Of a stretch of DNA of 64,000 nucleotides, positions 36,691-48,403 are shown piece after piece. Within the stretch, counting starts at the first letter, position 1; each line of letters starts with the position of its first letter. Made by a program: the position numbers and the translations under genes. This stretch comes from Erigeron canadensis (Eukaryota; Streptophyta; Magnoliopsida; Asterales; Asteraceae). The stretch lies in contig NC_057765.1 of the NCBI RefSeq assembly GCF_010389155.1, positions 28,336,980 through 28,400,979 of the forward strand, in the 5' to 3' direction. Under the pieces are notes generated by a model. It saw nothing but the letters and a program-made list of their open reading frames with translations, was not told the DNA's origin and searched no databases.

Positions 36691-39600
36691 CTAAATCCCC
36701 AAAATGGTCCGAATCTGATCTGGTGGGTGCCTTGCTAGTGACTTAGGATCGGAATAATTATTCTTCGGGTCCAATATCGCCTTGTAGATAACATCATAAG
36801 CTTCTGCCAGAGATCTCGCCACCTGGACACCAGCTTCAGACCGCAGCCCTGGAAGCTGCATCTGTTCAAATTCAGGCAGCGAGCTGTCACTTCCTAAAAC
36901 GAGCCCAAAGAATGCTTTAAGACACTCTGACAGAGAATCATGTGATGTCTCTTCCATCTGAGCTAATGGTGCATCAGCAATAGAGTTAAGAGAGTTGTGG
37001 AAAAGAGACATCTTGCTTGATAAATTACATCTTGTTAGAATGGCAGTTACTTCTTTCTCCACTAAGTTGTGCAGGTGATTGTCAATCATTGTGCCAAGTT
37101 TCTTCACATATTCTGAAGCAACATCGTGCCTCAGTAATGGTTGTTGAATGGCACATAAGCAATTGATGATAAAAATCTTTGACGGCGTTTCGTTATTCTG
37201 CATTAAATCAAATAAGTCATAATTAACGAACAACTTCGAGAAATCTATAAATATTGTAACCAAACACATCATACAAAATACGAGAGATAGATGACAAATT
37301 GTGAGAAACAGTACCTTAGATGGAACCACTTGGCTATTGCTTGCCAAGATAGCATCAACAGATGATCTCCGTGACTGACTTGCTTCAAGCCTTGTTCTGC
37401 TTCTTCTAGATGAATCGCTGGACCCTTTAGACTTGTGTGCTTCCATTGCTAGCTCACAGATCTAAAAATAATTACATACACGAATATGAAACCTTGATAA
37501 GAAATCAACAAAATGCAATAAAATAACAGTGCACGCAGACACAGGTTGGATCAATCAACTTGATGTACCAGCCTGGCTTTGACAAAATAGTAATAAGTGA
37601 AGGTCTACAACATTTAGGTTGTGATTTCATGTCTCTAAAGACGGGGTTTGTGCAGGTTTTATTTAGTGAAGTTATTATAGATTACGTCATGGGACAAACA
37701 ATGTTGGCCCTTTCATCATTAAGGTTAGAAGAGAAGTAAAAGTAGCAAAAAGCTCTATTAATTCAAAGATAATCTACTTTTGTGGAAAACTGATTTAGGA
37801 TGTTCTATGCACTACAGATAAAATTTGCATAAACAGGGTTTAATTTGAGGCGAACTTTACAGAGAAGGAGAGTTGTCAACAAGTACTGTGGTATGATGGT
37901 TGTATATAAACTTTGTTGGTGTTCCAGAAAGCTTGTCTGGAAACTGATCATATCACCTAAGCTTGGTTTTCAATAGCCCATTTCCAATATTAGAAAGTGA
38001 ACCCATGTTGCTAGCCTAACATTGTAATAATGTCTATTTCCACAGAGTGAAACCAACAGACAGGAGAATTGAGAAGAAAAAAAACATAAAACAATATTTA
38101 CCTAGAGAAAAATATTCATTAATAATCATAATCTTTCAAGAGCTATTAGTCAGAGAGCATCAGATGTTTATTACCTGTATTATAGGGTCAAGCAAAGCAG
38201 ATATTACGGGATCAAATGGTGGCTTTTTCCCCGATGCAGGAACCATCATGCTGTCATGAATTCCAATTAGTTCAAGCAATAATGAGACGCCTTCCCTTAC
38301 TGCTGGTGGCGGGGAAAGATCAACAGAAACTAGTGGGGGATATCGCAAAAGCTTCTCCCCTCGAGTCTTCAAAATGTCAAAAAAGGTTTTTTGAGCAGCA
38401 TCCTTAAGAGCCCAAAGTGTATTACAAAGAGCTGTTTCTCTTCCAAGCAGATCAGACACCTATCAGAACTTAAACAGTTTAGATGCAAACAATTCAAAAA
38501 TCAGCATGTTTGTGCAGAGTCATTATCAGAAAAGCCAAAATGGGCAGGTCAGGCAGGACAGGTAATGGATCAGAAGGAATTGAGTTAAAACAGGTAGCAT
38601 TAAGGTGCAGGTAAAAACAGCGTGCAAAATCCGTACCAGAACAAATTTTTTACACTGTACATATTGTCATGTTATAGAAAAAAGTACATGTCAGATATAA
38701 CTTAAAAAGTTATCTTACTTCAATAACCAGTCTTTTGAATAAGGCGATTCACAAGATTTAATACATTACAAATACAATTATAGCGGCTTTTGACCCATTC
38801 GGCCCATTTCACCAATTTTTTCTTAGCTGTATTTTTTCACCCATTTGAGGCATTCAAAGGCTAACCATAACCACAATTGACCCCAGTGAAAAATAATAGT
38901 ATGACATGCCTTTGCAAATGACATTATGCTTTTAACTCACAGTGTGGCTGTAGAACTCAAGGGTATTGCTAAGCTTATATGAGATTATGAGATTTGGTTG
39001 AGACTGCAACACTTGTTCGACTCTGACTTTAAAAGGCCGGCAAACGCCCTCAAATATCCTATCTAAAACAAATGTCAAGTCAGGCTCTGCCTTCTCTTCA
39101 TTAGTCTCGGAACTTTTGGAGAATCGACGGGCAGTTGGTCCAGTATCCACCACTGCATCTGGATCAAGAAGCACAAATACAAGTTCTCTTTCAGACGCAA
39201 GGGCCTACAATAGCAAAAAGTATTATCTTAACTAATATAATACATAAACAAAAAGATATATTCAACTTTGAAAAAAGGGTGAAAAAGTGAAAATAGAAGC
39301 GATGTAATTCACACCTGATGCAGCCAACCGAGCATGTCACCTACATAACGAAGTGGATCATGAGCATGTACTTCTATCGGCCGCGGCATTCCCCCAGGCC
39401 CTCCACGTGTAAGAGCGCTTATAAATCTCCTAAACAGTGCGTTGTGCCTCATATTTGCTACCTACAGGTTATGAAATGGTTGATTAATGTAGCCCTACAT
39501 CAAATGCAAAGGTGGGCAATGGGAAGGTTGAGCAAATTAAGTCACAGAGTCAAAAAGGGTTAGTTTAAAATGGGTCAAAACCAGATCACTTGGGCGATGC

Positions 39601-42571
39601 CTAGATTGTACACTCTTTTTTTCCGTCTTTTCTTATATTGGAATTTATAAGCTAATACAATAATACATACAGAAAAAAAAACAATGATAAACAAATTTTC
39701 ATATGAAGCAGCTTAGAAGTAATATACATTGAATATAATTTGGGTAACACTAGACCCGTTCTTCAGCTGTCCCCAGTCAGCTTATTTTCATTTTATCAAG
39801 TTTTTTAAGTTTACCCATTTAAACCTTTAGAGACAAAAAAAATAAACCATATTGACCAGTTTATCCATTATTGACCTCAAATTACACCTCGAATCAAAAG
39901 TATTATAGCAACTAAAGGTGGTTATTTACGTATATTTACCTCTTCAGCACAATACTTGAACAGGACAGGTCTTTCTTTGAGACAGCGAACTGCCATTTTC
40001 AGAAGTTCACTAACTTCAGGATTATCAGTGTCACCCAATCTCTTGCACTCAGTCTGAACCCACCTGCAGGAAGGACAGATCAGCCACAGTCTCATGCAGG
40101 GAAGAAACGATGAAAACAAGAACCTATTTAATACTATAGTTCATTCATGATCAGAAGGGACAGCTCAACAATCTCAGAAAAAAGTGAGAACATGGCCTTT
40201 GGCACAAATTGCAAGCATCTGAGATTACTACTCAAAAGTTCACTAAAACTAAAGTTTAAGGTTTTAAAAAAGATGTGGTTAGTTGAAGCACGATTACCAT
40301 GCATCAAATGGTATTTGTGTAGGGAAATCAATTCTACATTTTGTAGCTTTTATTCAGTTTTTGTCTAGAGTATGTGTAGGTCATGATGACATTTTCAGAG
40401 TAGAAAAATCTAAAAGATCCACACCTGCTTTACACAAAAACCGAATGTGTGAGAAAATGGAAAATATTGTCAATAAACGCAAACCTAACTTTGTTATTAT
40501 GCAGCTATAATCAATAAAACATGAACTTACACCAGCTATAATGTCAAACATGGCTAAGGAACTTGTTCTAAAGAAGAAGAATACTACACTCAATTTTCAC
40601 CATCTCCTTTGTTTTGCATCTTCATTTGATGGTCCCAGTTAACCACAGAATAGATCGACATATGAAATGTAGAATGTAACAGATGAAAGAAGCTGACATG
40701 AAATTTTCACAAAACAGAAACTTTTCTAATAATATAAATTGGCTGATAATCCTAGCAAGTGTAGTAAAAAACAGAGCTGTGCAGGTGTTTTAATTGGCTG
40801 ATTAATGTTAACTTAAAATGATATATAGTAAAGTAAGCATAATGTAAAAGAAAAGATCCTGCAAGTTATGGAATTTGATTAACTATTTCACCTGCACAGG
40901 CGCTCATATGCACCTTCTTGATAGACAGCCATCATATCCATGAGTTCCAAACCTGCACGCTGTGAAGTTCAAGAGCTGAGATGCCGTTTAAATAAACATA
41001 TCCAAGAATTGAAAGGTTTTTGTCAATAGTACAGCAATCGTATGATGCTGCATATCAATATACATGATATTTGACAAACAGATAATCAAACAACAGGACA
41101 GGATATGAGAAATTTTAATGTAGAAAAACAACTAAAGGGGAAAAAGAGGGGTTTGTATTACCTGATGATGTGTCCTAAGAAGGAGTTTACAATTAGCATG
41201 GATAGTTTGTACATGAGTCAAGGCCTTGAAAAAGTTGTCATTCAATTCTTCATCCCTAAGTGCATTTATCTAATACTCCATAATACAAAAACAGCACGTA
41301 AGTTAGTTTGTGATGCATATGCGAATTAGGATTCGGGATAGATAATAGTTATAAAATGTATGAATGACCTCTTCGGTGGAAAGTTGATAATCTCGGAGAA
41401 AGCAAGATGCAATTTCTTGCCTCTGAGTAGTTACTTCCAATTCTTGTTTTAGTCTTTCTGTAGTAGTAATAATATCTCCCGTAGTTGCATTACAGTCACT
41501 CAACGATTTACCAATTCTGCAACAAACACTCACTTTTGTTATTATCCATCAGACTCTATCCATCCCATCTCTAAGACTATATATCAATTAAAAGTTTCAA
41601 ACTTTATATGGGTATGCTCGCTCTAACCGGGATGGTATGCCAGAAAAAGTCTCTGAAATCTGGTTAAAACTACCATATATGTATATCGGTTGGATATACA
41701 CCTAGTAAGTACTTAAACCCATTATATATTAGGTATGATTATGGATATGAATAGAATGAATCTATGCATGACATAAACTGTTCACTATATTAATAATGAT
41801 AACTCAAAACAACTACATTTAGTCGAGAAATAAGTGATTGGAGACCTATATTGTATTTGGCTTTAAGTCCAATAATAATCACTTTACACAATAGTCTTGG
41901 TCTTCGAAAATGTAGTAACATTTTTGCTAATATTTGCTATGATCTACTTTTGTTTTTTTTTTTTTTATATATATACTTAGATATAAATGAGTATTTCCAA
42001 GGGGGGCGTGATCCCGAGTTCAAATCCGGACATTGACGTTTAATTACAAACTTGGGGAAAACTAACTACTAAACCTAACATTTTCCGTTCAACAAAAAAT
42101 GTGTATTCAATTAAATTCTATGAGTTTCATTGGTGAACAATTTACAAATTAAACCCTATTATATAGTAACTAGTAGCAAGTATGCAATAAAACAAAAAGT
42201 AACACCTGTCGCAGCATTCAGCAAGGGAATTAACCTCTTCTTCAACCCGATCCAATGCCTATATATTGAGATATTGATATTATATTAAATATATATAATA
42301 TATAGATATATATTATAGGTATAGATAGACATAAAATGATGATGATGACCTGTTGAGCGGCATGGGAAGCGGCAAGGAAATCATAATTGATGGAAAGAGA
42401 GCGTCTTTCGATGGTGGATCGAAGGTTGCGACGAGAGGCTAAGGAATTATCTGTATAGAATGTAGAGAGAGTGTTGAGAGAAGCCAACAGATCTGGATTA
42501 TCTGTTCTTGTTTCCAACACTTTCTTCAGCTTTCTTGACAGTCCTGGTGCCAGGCCCCCAGTCGCCCCCAT
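36691..42571 (-). CDS. COG6: Conserved oligomeric Golgi complex subunit 6
   Basis: COG6 belongs to lobe B of the eight-subunit COG tether, which captures retrograde vesicles at Golgi cisternae. Eleven minus-strand exons: 42571-42350, 42258-42206, 41516-41369, 41269-41162, 40959-40892, 40063-39940, 39461-39315, 39204-38941, 38459-38175, 37461-37315 and 37197-36691. All borders are GT-AG and every phase joins, giving 690 residues (Arabidopsis 680). Characteristic stretches are [20 protein letters not shown] at the N-terminus, the coiled-coil [69 protein letters not shown] and the end [12 protein letters not shown]. No catalytic residues are expected. The gene appears intact; introns are free of recognisable large insertions. 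Confidence 0.95.
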
Positions 42572-42854
42572 TCTTTCTTTCTTTCTTCTATATGTTTGAC
42601 ACCAAACTATATACGGAGTACTAAACTAAAACCAAACCAAGCTTCTATTTATGTTTCTATCTCTATGTCACCTTGTCAAAGTAACTACCAGTACCACCAC
42701 GTCGTAGTGGTTTAAAATTAGATATCCTAAGTTTTGGATACGATTCAACATTCGGATTATCTAGACAGAGATTATGTATTGCAAAATAAATATTAACGTA
42801 AAATAAATAAAACAAGATTTTGATTTTTAGATTATAGTTAAATTGATGCACGAA

Positions 42855-43833
42855 CAGTTGCGGACCCAGGATTTCAAATGACCCGTAACACAATTTATCT
42901 AACATAATATATATTATAAATAAAAGATAAACAATAATAGCTTGCCTCATAGAAGTTGTCATCTACGGTCTTGCATATAATATCATACAATCACATTCTT
43001 AGTTAGAATGTTATCAAGTACCTCTCATTATATACCACAAATCAGACAACCATTTATAACATTCATCACCCATTCGATTACATAGATCTGACTCCGCAAG
43101 CTTCATTGCTGAAAAACATCTTTTAAAGTTGCGGTTGCAATGAGCAAAACTAAAGTTAGCTTTAGTAACCAATAAACCAAAGGAGAAGAACCATGTTTGT
43201 TTGTTTGCACCAGCATACGAGCAAGGTCAGTTATTCCCTTTAAGTTAGCAAATTTAACATGTTGTTGCATATTGTGATAATAGATCGTGAGTTGACCTGG
43301 AAGATTTTTTCTATGTGTATCATCAAAATAATTTGGATACATCTCACTAAGTTTCACTAACTTTGACGTGTCAAACCGTGTTAAAATTTTAACCTCAAAA
43401 CGATGTCGATTGGTAATCTTAGTTGTTCGATTTCTTGAGTTAACATAGAAGTCAGTTATTTCCAACATTTGAATATCATGTTTTTGCCAAAACAATGAAA
43501 TTATCTTCAAAAAACACCAAAGCCCTTTGCCCATAAAGTTTTTAACGCTCACTTTGTGCCATTTATCAATGACACCGCTTCCAAAATATTTGATCTTTCT
43601 TTTGAAGACGTCGAGACAAAGTATTTACAATTAAAAAGTTACAATTAAATTAGCGGGTATCTATTTCCACCTCTTTTCCTAAACGATGTATAAAAATGTA
43701 ATTGGTTTTTTATTGAACGGGTATCCTATTTTTTTTGACCCGTAGCACCAACACATAACATAAAAAAAAAATTTAAAATTTTTACTCTTCACAAACAAAA
43801 CGGACCCCTAAGTTATATGTAGGTCCGCCCCTA
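42855..43833 (-). mobile_element. Internally deleted hAT element with 8-bp TSD
   Basis: Terminal inverted repeats CAGTTGCGGACC (42855-42866) and, on the other strand, TAGGGGCGGACC (43833-43822). TGCACGAA flanks both ends exactly (42847-42854 and 43834-43841), an 8-bp duplication typical of hAT insertion. At 979 bp it is far shorter than an autonomous hAT and retains only the transposase C-terminus. Confidence 0.93.
43014..43552 (-). pseudogene. hAT transposase C-terminal remnant (zf-MYM1 type)
   Basis: The reading frame includes YPNYFDDTHRKNLPGQL, LKGITDLARMLVQTNKHGSS and PLVYWLLKLTLVLLIATATL, the hAT C-terminal dimerisation region as found in zinc-finger MYM-type-1-like plant elements. A one-base shift then moves the frame to CFSAMKLAESDLCNRMGDE, ending at a stop at 43014. 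The N-terminal zinc finger and the catalytic DDE segment are missing, so it cannot be active. Confidence 0.82.
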
Positions 43834-43960
43834 TGCACGAAGATTCACAAAACAATTAATTCACGATGATTTTCATGATGTACGGTGATTTTCAATAAAG
43901 AGAAACCTATTGTTTTATTTATTTTACTTTGATACTTGTTTTATTTTACATAAAACCTAT

Positions 43961-44341
43961 CTAGATATTCGAAATTTTGAATATGATCGTTTCTCTACCT
44001 GTTGGATTTTGCATTGCCGAGCCATCATTAGTTGGGGTTTTGAATAGGAACAACTTTTTTGTCTTGATCTTTTCTATATAAATATTTTTGTTCATTTCAG
44101 AAGGTCGAAAATGTATTATGTCACGATCTGTGTAAATCTCACTTTGGGTGTTTACACATAACTTCGTAAAATACAATAAATTAGTTGAAAATGCCCCCAT
44201 CATTTGCTTCATAAAGTTTTTAGTTTCAACATCCTTTAAGCTCATACCATTTTTTTTTAACGATATGTAAAAACCCACTTTTGGGCATTTCGTTAACTCT
44301 CTAAAAACAACCTCTAATTTGTTCTTCACATCTCTTACCAA
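43961..44341 (-). CDS. Unrecognised ORF, 126 codons
   Basis: An uninterrupted minus-strand frame starting MVRDVKNKLEVVFRELTKCP. I recognise no domain. It lies just outside the hAT element in AT-rich DNA, is Lys- and Asn-rich, and may be a chance frame or a relic of another insertion. Confidence 0.2.
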   Translation of the reverse strand: MVRDVKNKLEVVFRELTKCPKVGFYISLKKNGMSLKDVETKNFMKQMMGAFSTNLLYFTKLCVNTQSEIYTDRDIIHFRPSEMNKNIYIEKIKTKKLFLFKTPTNDGSAMQNPTGRETIIFKISNI

Positions 44342-44649
44342 TTTTGGTGGATTTTTCAGCCTGAGTTACATCATACAATCTTTTTACTCGTATCACAAAA
44401 AACAATTCATGAGGTGTAACTACTTTGTTGGTCATCATTTACTTTATTTAATACGAGTACTATTATTCACTTTTTGACTTACCAACCGCCTAATTTATGT
44501 ACGGATGGAGATGGTCTTAACAATTTTTTATTTTTTATTTTGTTAGAAAATGCTTAGGTTTGCATTCAAGGAGATTAAGAAAAATTATACTTTTCATATC
44601 TAAAAGTCACCCTTAGATTTTATGGTTAATATACAATTATATATATATT

Positions 44650-44892
44650 TTTTTTAGATGTGGATCGAATATCACAACGGGGGAACAAGACTATGTTACC
44701 TTAATCGGGTCCATGTTACAGAGCCCCTCACCCAATACATAGTAGGTGGAAAACCCTATATTAATAATTTAATATGCTCAAAGGTACGAAATTTAATAGA
44801 AGTAAACATTACTCTCTCACTACTCGAACTCACGACTCCCTGAATCCAAGTCTTCATTGGAAGGACTTTCCTTTACAACTAGGCTATTAACC
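44650..44892 (-). mobile_element. SINE-like sequence
   Basis: On the minus strand the sequence begins GGGTTAATAGCCTAGTTG (A-box-like, about 44890-44870) and has GTCGTGAGTTCGAGTA (B-box-like, 44836-44821) at tRNA-like spacing. Both boxes deviate from consensus, so it is an old copy if a SINE at all. Confidence 0.45.
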
Positions 44893-45338
44893 CAACAGCA
44901 AGTATACAATTACTGATATGCTTTTAACTATAAATATATTCTTTTAAATGGCATATTTTATTAACATCAACACCAATACATCCATCAATTGATAACCAAT
45001 AGCAACCTATTAATATTCACTTAATAACATTTTCTTAGGGGTGGGGGGTGGGGGTAAATTAAATACATATAAGTAAAAACCATATAAACATAAAACATAA
45101 TTCTATTAAAATTTAAAAAACACAATACATAAATAACACTAAAATACACATAATAAAAACAAAACACATAATAAGTAGTAAAAAAACATAAATAATACTA
45201 AAAAACACATAATAAAAACATTTCATAAAATACTAAAATAGATAACTAACACTTGGAATAGTCCGAATCCACAGTATTGCCACCGTCGTTGTGGTCAATG
45301 TAGCGGTAGGGCTCAAGAGACCCAGCCGCGTCGCCGGT
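44893..45338. other. Intergenic, no feature seen
   Basis: A-rich sequence with one short G run (45039-45053); no gene. Confidence 0.5.
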
Positions 45339-45656
45339 TTAAGGAGATACGTACTCTTCACCCGGGTCAGAGTAATAATCAACATCCTGGCCACCACCGA
45401 CACTGCCTTGCGAGAATAACCCGTGGTCTAGCGTCGTAGAGGCGACGATAAGCTGAAAAATAACTTGATCTAGCCAATCGATCTTCTGTCGAAGATATAG
45501 AAGATACTCACTTTCCACGGTGTTACGAGAATAACCCGGGGCGATAAGTCGGTTGATTTTTGCTTGGTAAGCCACTTTGTAGTTAGAAACGCCTCGAATG
45601 ACGTTATTCACTTCAGAGCGGTGTTTGGAGTCATTATTCAAGTTTTGGATCGCCAT
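45339..45656 (-). CDS. Unknown small protein, 105 residues
   Basis: A complete minus-strand frame from MAIQNLNNDSKHRSEVNN to DPGEEYVSP. It is hydrophilic, with a predicted helical middle (NTVESEYLLYLRQKIDWLDQ) and an acidic tail. Base composition is richer in GC than its surroundings, and the upstream sequence (minus strand, 45660-45836) looks like a leader. A solo LTR is inserted about 180 bp upstream. I do not recognise the family; it could belong to a decayed transposon. Confidence 0.35.
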   Translation of the reverse strand: MAIQNLNNDSKHRSEVNNVIRGVSNYKVAYQAKINRLIAPGYSRNTVESEYLLYLRQKIDWLDQVIFQLIVASTTLDHGLFSQGSVGGGQDVDYYSDPGEEYVSP

Positions 45657-45836
45657 TTTACAGAAGGTTCATTGTAGTGAATAAAAGTGTGTGTGAAAGG
45701 AGGTTGTGGTGTAAAAATATTGAAGAATATGTGAAAGAAGAAAGAAGATGGTAATTTTATGTTGTGTGTGAAATAAGGACGAGATTGTGTAAATAGGGGG
45801 TAAAAAGTTTTTTTTTTTATAAAAATGAAGCATAGC

Positions 45837-48030
45837 TGTCACACCCCACCTTAGGCGGAATCGTAGGATATGACGAAAAGAAATAACATAGCACATGGAA
45901 TTTATAATAGCGTTATACTAAATGAAATCCAAATAAATGTGATTCCCACAAGCGGGATAAGTCTAGGCAACACGCCTCAAATAGCAAAAGAAGTGACAAA
46001 TAGTATTGAATGTTCAAATGCAATCTAGGAGTCCATGAAGGATCTCTTTACTGGTCTTCCTAAAGTCCTTATACTCAGTCTCCATAAGCATTGTTATTAC
46101 CTGAAAATGAATGCTCGAAAATGTCAACATAATGTTGGTGAGTTCGTAGGTTTAAAGGAATACAAATGAATTTGTTGTGCATGATATATAAGGTTTGGAC
46201 AATAGTGTAAATATAAACATGTAGCAGCCTGTATGCAATCCAAATACTGGTCAATGCTATCATAGTTATCCAACAACACAATCCCCATCACTCCTGCCAA
46301 CAACTCAATCACATCACTTGCCAACAACTCAATCACACATTGTAATACCAACAACTACCAGCTGGAGTATATAGTTGGTCGATAGATTTCAAATAGTCTT
46401 CAATAGATATCAACAGACATCTATTGCATCTTAGAATCAACACAAACAAGCTAGCATACACATTTCATAATTACACGTATTTGTCCAAGAAAACAAACAA
46501 GTTTTGGCACAACTAGTAAAGAAATGAAAAGTGTTTTGAGCATCATTTTCCCCCAGATAAATAAAATAAAAAGGGGCCATGAAACTCACCTCAATCAGCA
46601 AGCAGTTGTGCAAAGTCCAAAAGATCACTAGAATCTACAAAACATATACATGTACAAGTTACAATTATGGACATGGTCAATAACCGTCCATTGTAACCCG
46701 CATTTCATGATATACATATATGGATACTTTCAAAATATTCATAATTGATTTTGTCATGTATTATTAAGTTACAAGTCACATAACTTAATATAGTGTATTT
46801 GTTTTAATGATGTACCATTGGTTTTTACAAGTTCATATTCACTAAAATTTTTGGCAACTTTATCTATTTTTTATTAGGATGAAACGAACAATTCAAGTTT
46901 TCAAATCTTAACTACTGTAACCTTAGAGTGTTATAAACTTACATGAATTTTTACTTAATTTATTCCGCACGTTAAATATTTTTAAAAATTCCATAATCAC
47001 ATACTAGTTAGAAAATTCACTGTTTGCGCGCAGAAAAGTTTTATAAAAGTTAAGGGCCTTCAGAGCTTCAAAAAAAATCCAAATTTTTACAGTACACTCT
47101 TAACATCTTAAAAATGTTTCTGGAAAAAATAATCTCCCAGTTCATAAAATCGACCAAGATATGACTATTTGAAATCGACCTAAATCTGTTCGGAAAACTC
47201 AGCTTTGCGCAGTTTTTCATTTGATAACCTTAAACTTCATATTTTTACACGAAACCAATTCCACCAGAAATTAGACTTCCTGAATTTAATTTTAGACACC
47301 AAAAACGTGACTTAACCATCTTCCATGACCAAGATACGACCTTTCAAAGGTAACAAATCGAATTTGTCCAGATTCTGAAATAACTCAAACTTAGTGTTTT
47401 AAAGACTACTATAACTAATATACATATATAAACTTTCAAATCTTTCCAACACCTATTTACATCTGTTATTATGATTTTCATGCCTTCATAATTGAATTTC
47501 TTTAATTACATTAATTATTATGCTAAAATAAATACGTAAACTTTTAACATTAATATGATTTATACTTCAAGCTTTTGACTTAACCCTAAAAAAAAAACCC
47601 CCCTTTCATTCATTATTATAAATTTATCATAATATATATTCATCAAATAGGCTACTTATAATAAAAGATCAATAAAAAAAATATAGTTATATATATGAAA
47701 AGAAAAGATAAGTAATTTACCCCAAGATTGAAGATCACTCCTTAGATACTAAATATCCAAGAAATCTTTAGGATGTAGGCTTAAATATATGATTTATAAA
47801 ATTTTGGTTTAGGTGATGTATTCCACGGCAGAGAGCAAAAATTACAATTGTGGTTTAATTTTTTTTTTTAAGATATTCACTTTATATTTATTATGGAGAT
47901 AAGTGTTTTGGAGTTTGAATATAATTAGGATACAATAGTATATAATCTATCAAGAGTTCTAATAGGATTATGATTTCTAATACAAGTTAGAGACTATTAT
48001 AAAATAATGATTTTGGTGACGGATGTCACA
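45837..48030. mobile_element. Solo LTR, 2.2 kb, with 5-bp TSD
   Basis: Begins TGTCACACCCCACCTTAGGC at 45837 and ends GGATGTCACA at 48030 (TG...CA, terminal TGT...ACA). ATAGC flanks both sides (45832-45836 and 48031-48035). There is no internal coding region or second LTR, so this is a single LTR left by recombination between two LTRs of a Ty3-type element. Minus-strand frames inside it are short and not protein-like. Confidence 0.85.
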
Positions 48031-48035
48031 ATAGC

Positions 48036-48262
48036 CGTTTGGGATGGGGGGTCCACAAGCCCCAACGTTAAAAAATCCTTACCCGCTCTTCGGCTTCACT
48101 AATCAAAATGGTACATGATTCAACTACCCATGCCTTACCCAATTGCTTGAAATGGTGTAAACGATCGGGTTCAAGTTACCCGATGCTTATCCGACGGGGT
48201 ACTCCTTCCCCCCGATGTTTTACAAAAATAATTATCTAGTAATAATTAAGGGGATAACTTGG
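48036..48262. other. Short intergenic stretch
   Basis: No gene seen. Before the solo LTR inserted, this was contiguous with the sequence upstream of the small ORF at 45339-45656. Confidence 0.45.
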
Positions 48263-48403
48263 ATGATGTTAACATTATTTTGGTTGGATGATGTTGCTCT
48301 CACAAACCATTAAAATCATGGGTTTTTTTTGACATGTGTAGAAATTGATTTAAGTAAGTTTGTGAGAGCAACATCATCCAACAAAGATGATGTTAACATC
48401 ATA
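48263..48403. mobile_element. Small fold-back MITE
   Basis: ATGATGTTAACATTATTTTG on the left pairs with CAAAGATGATGTTAACATCAT on the right, and an inner GTTGCTCTCACAAAC pairs with GTTTGTGAGAGCAAC. About 46-nt arms around a 50-nt centre, 141 bp in all. No target duplication could be assigned. Confidence 0.75.

Noticed and set aside
41990..42045. tRNA-like B-box sequence GAGTTCAAATCC in a COG6 intron
   Set aside because: No A box or cloverleaf can be drawn; it is at most a very old SINE trace.
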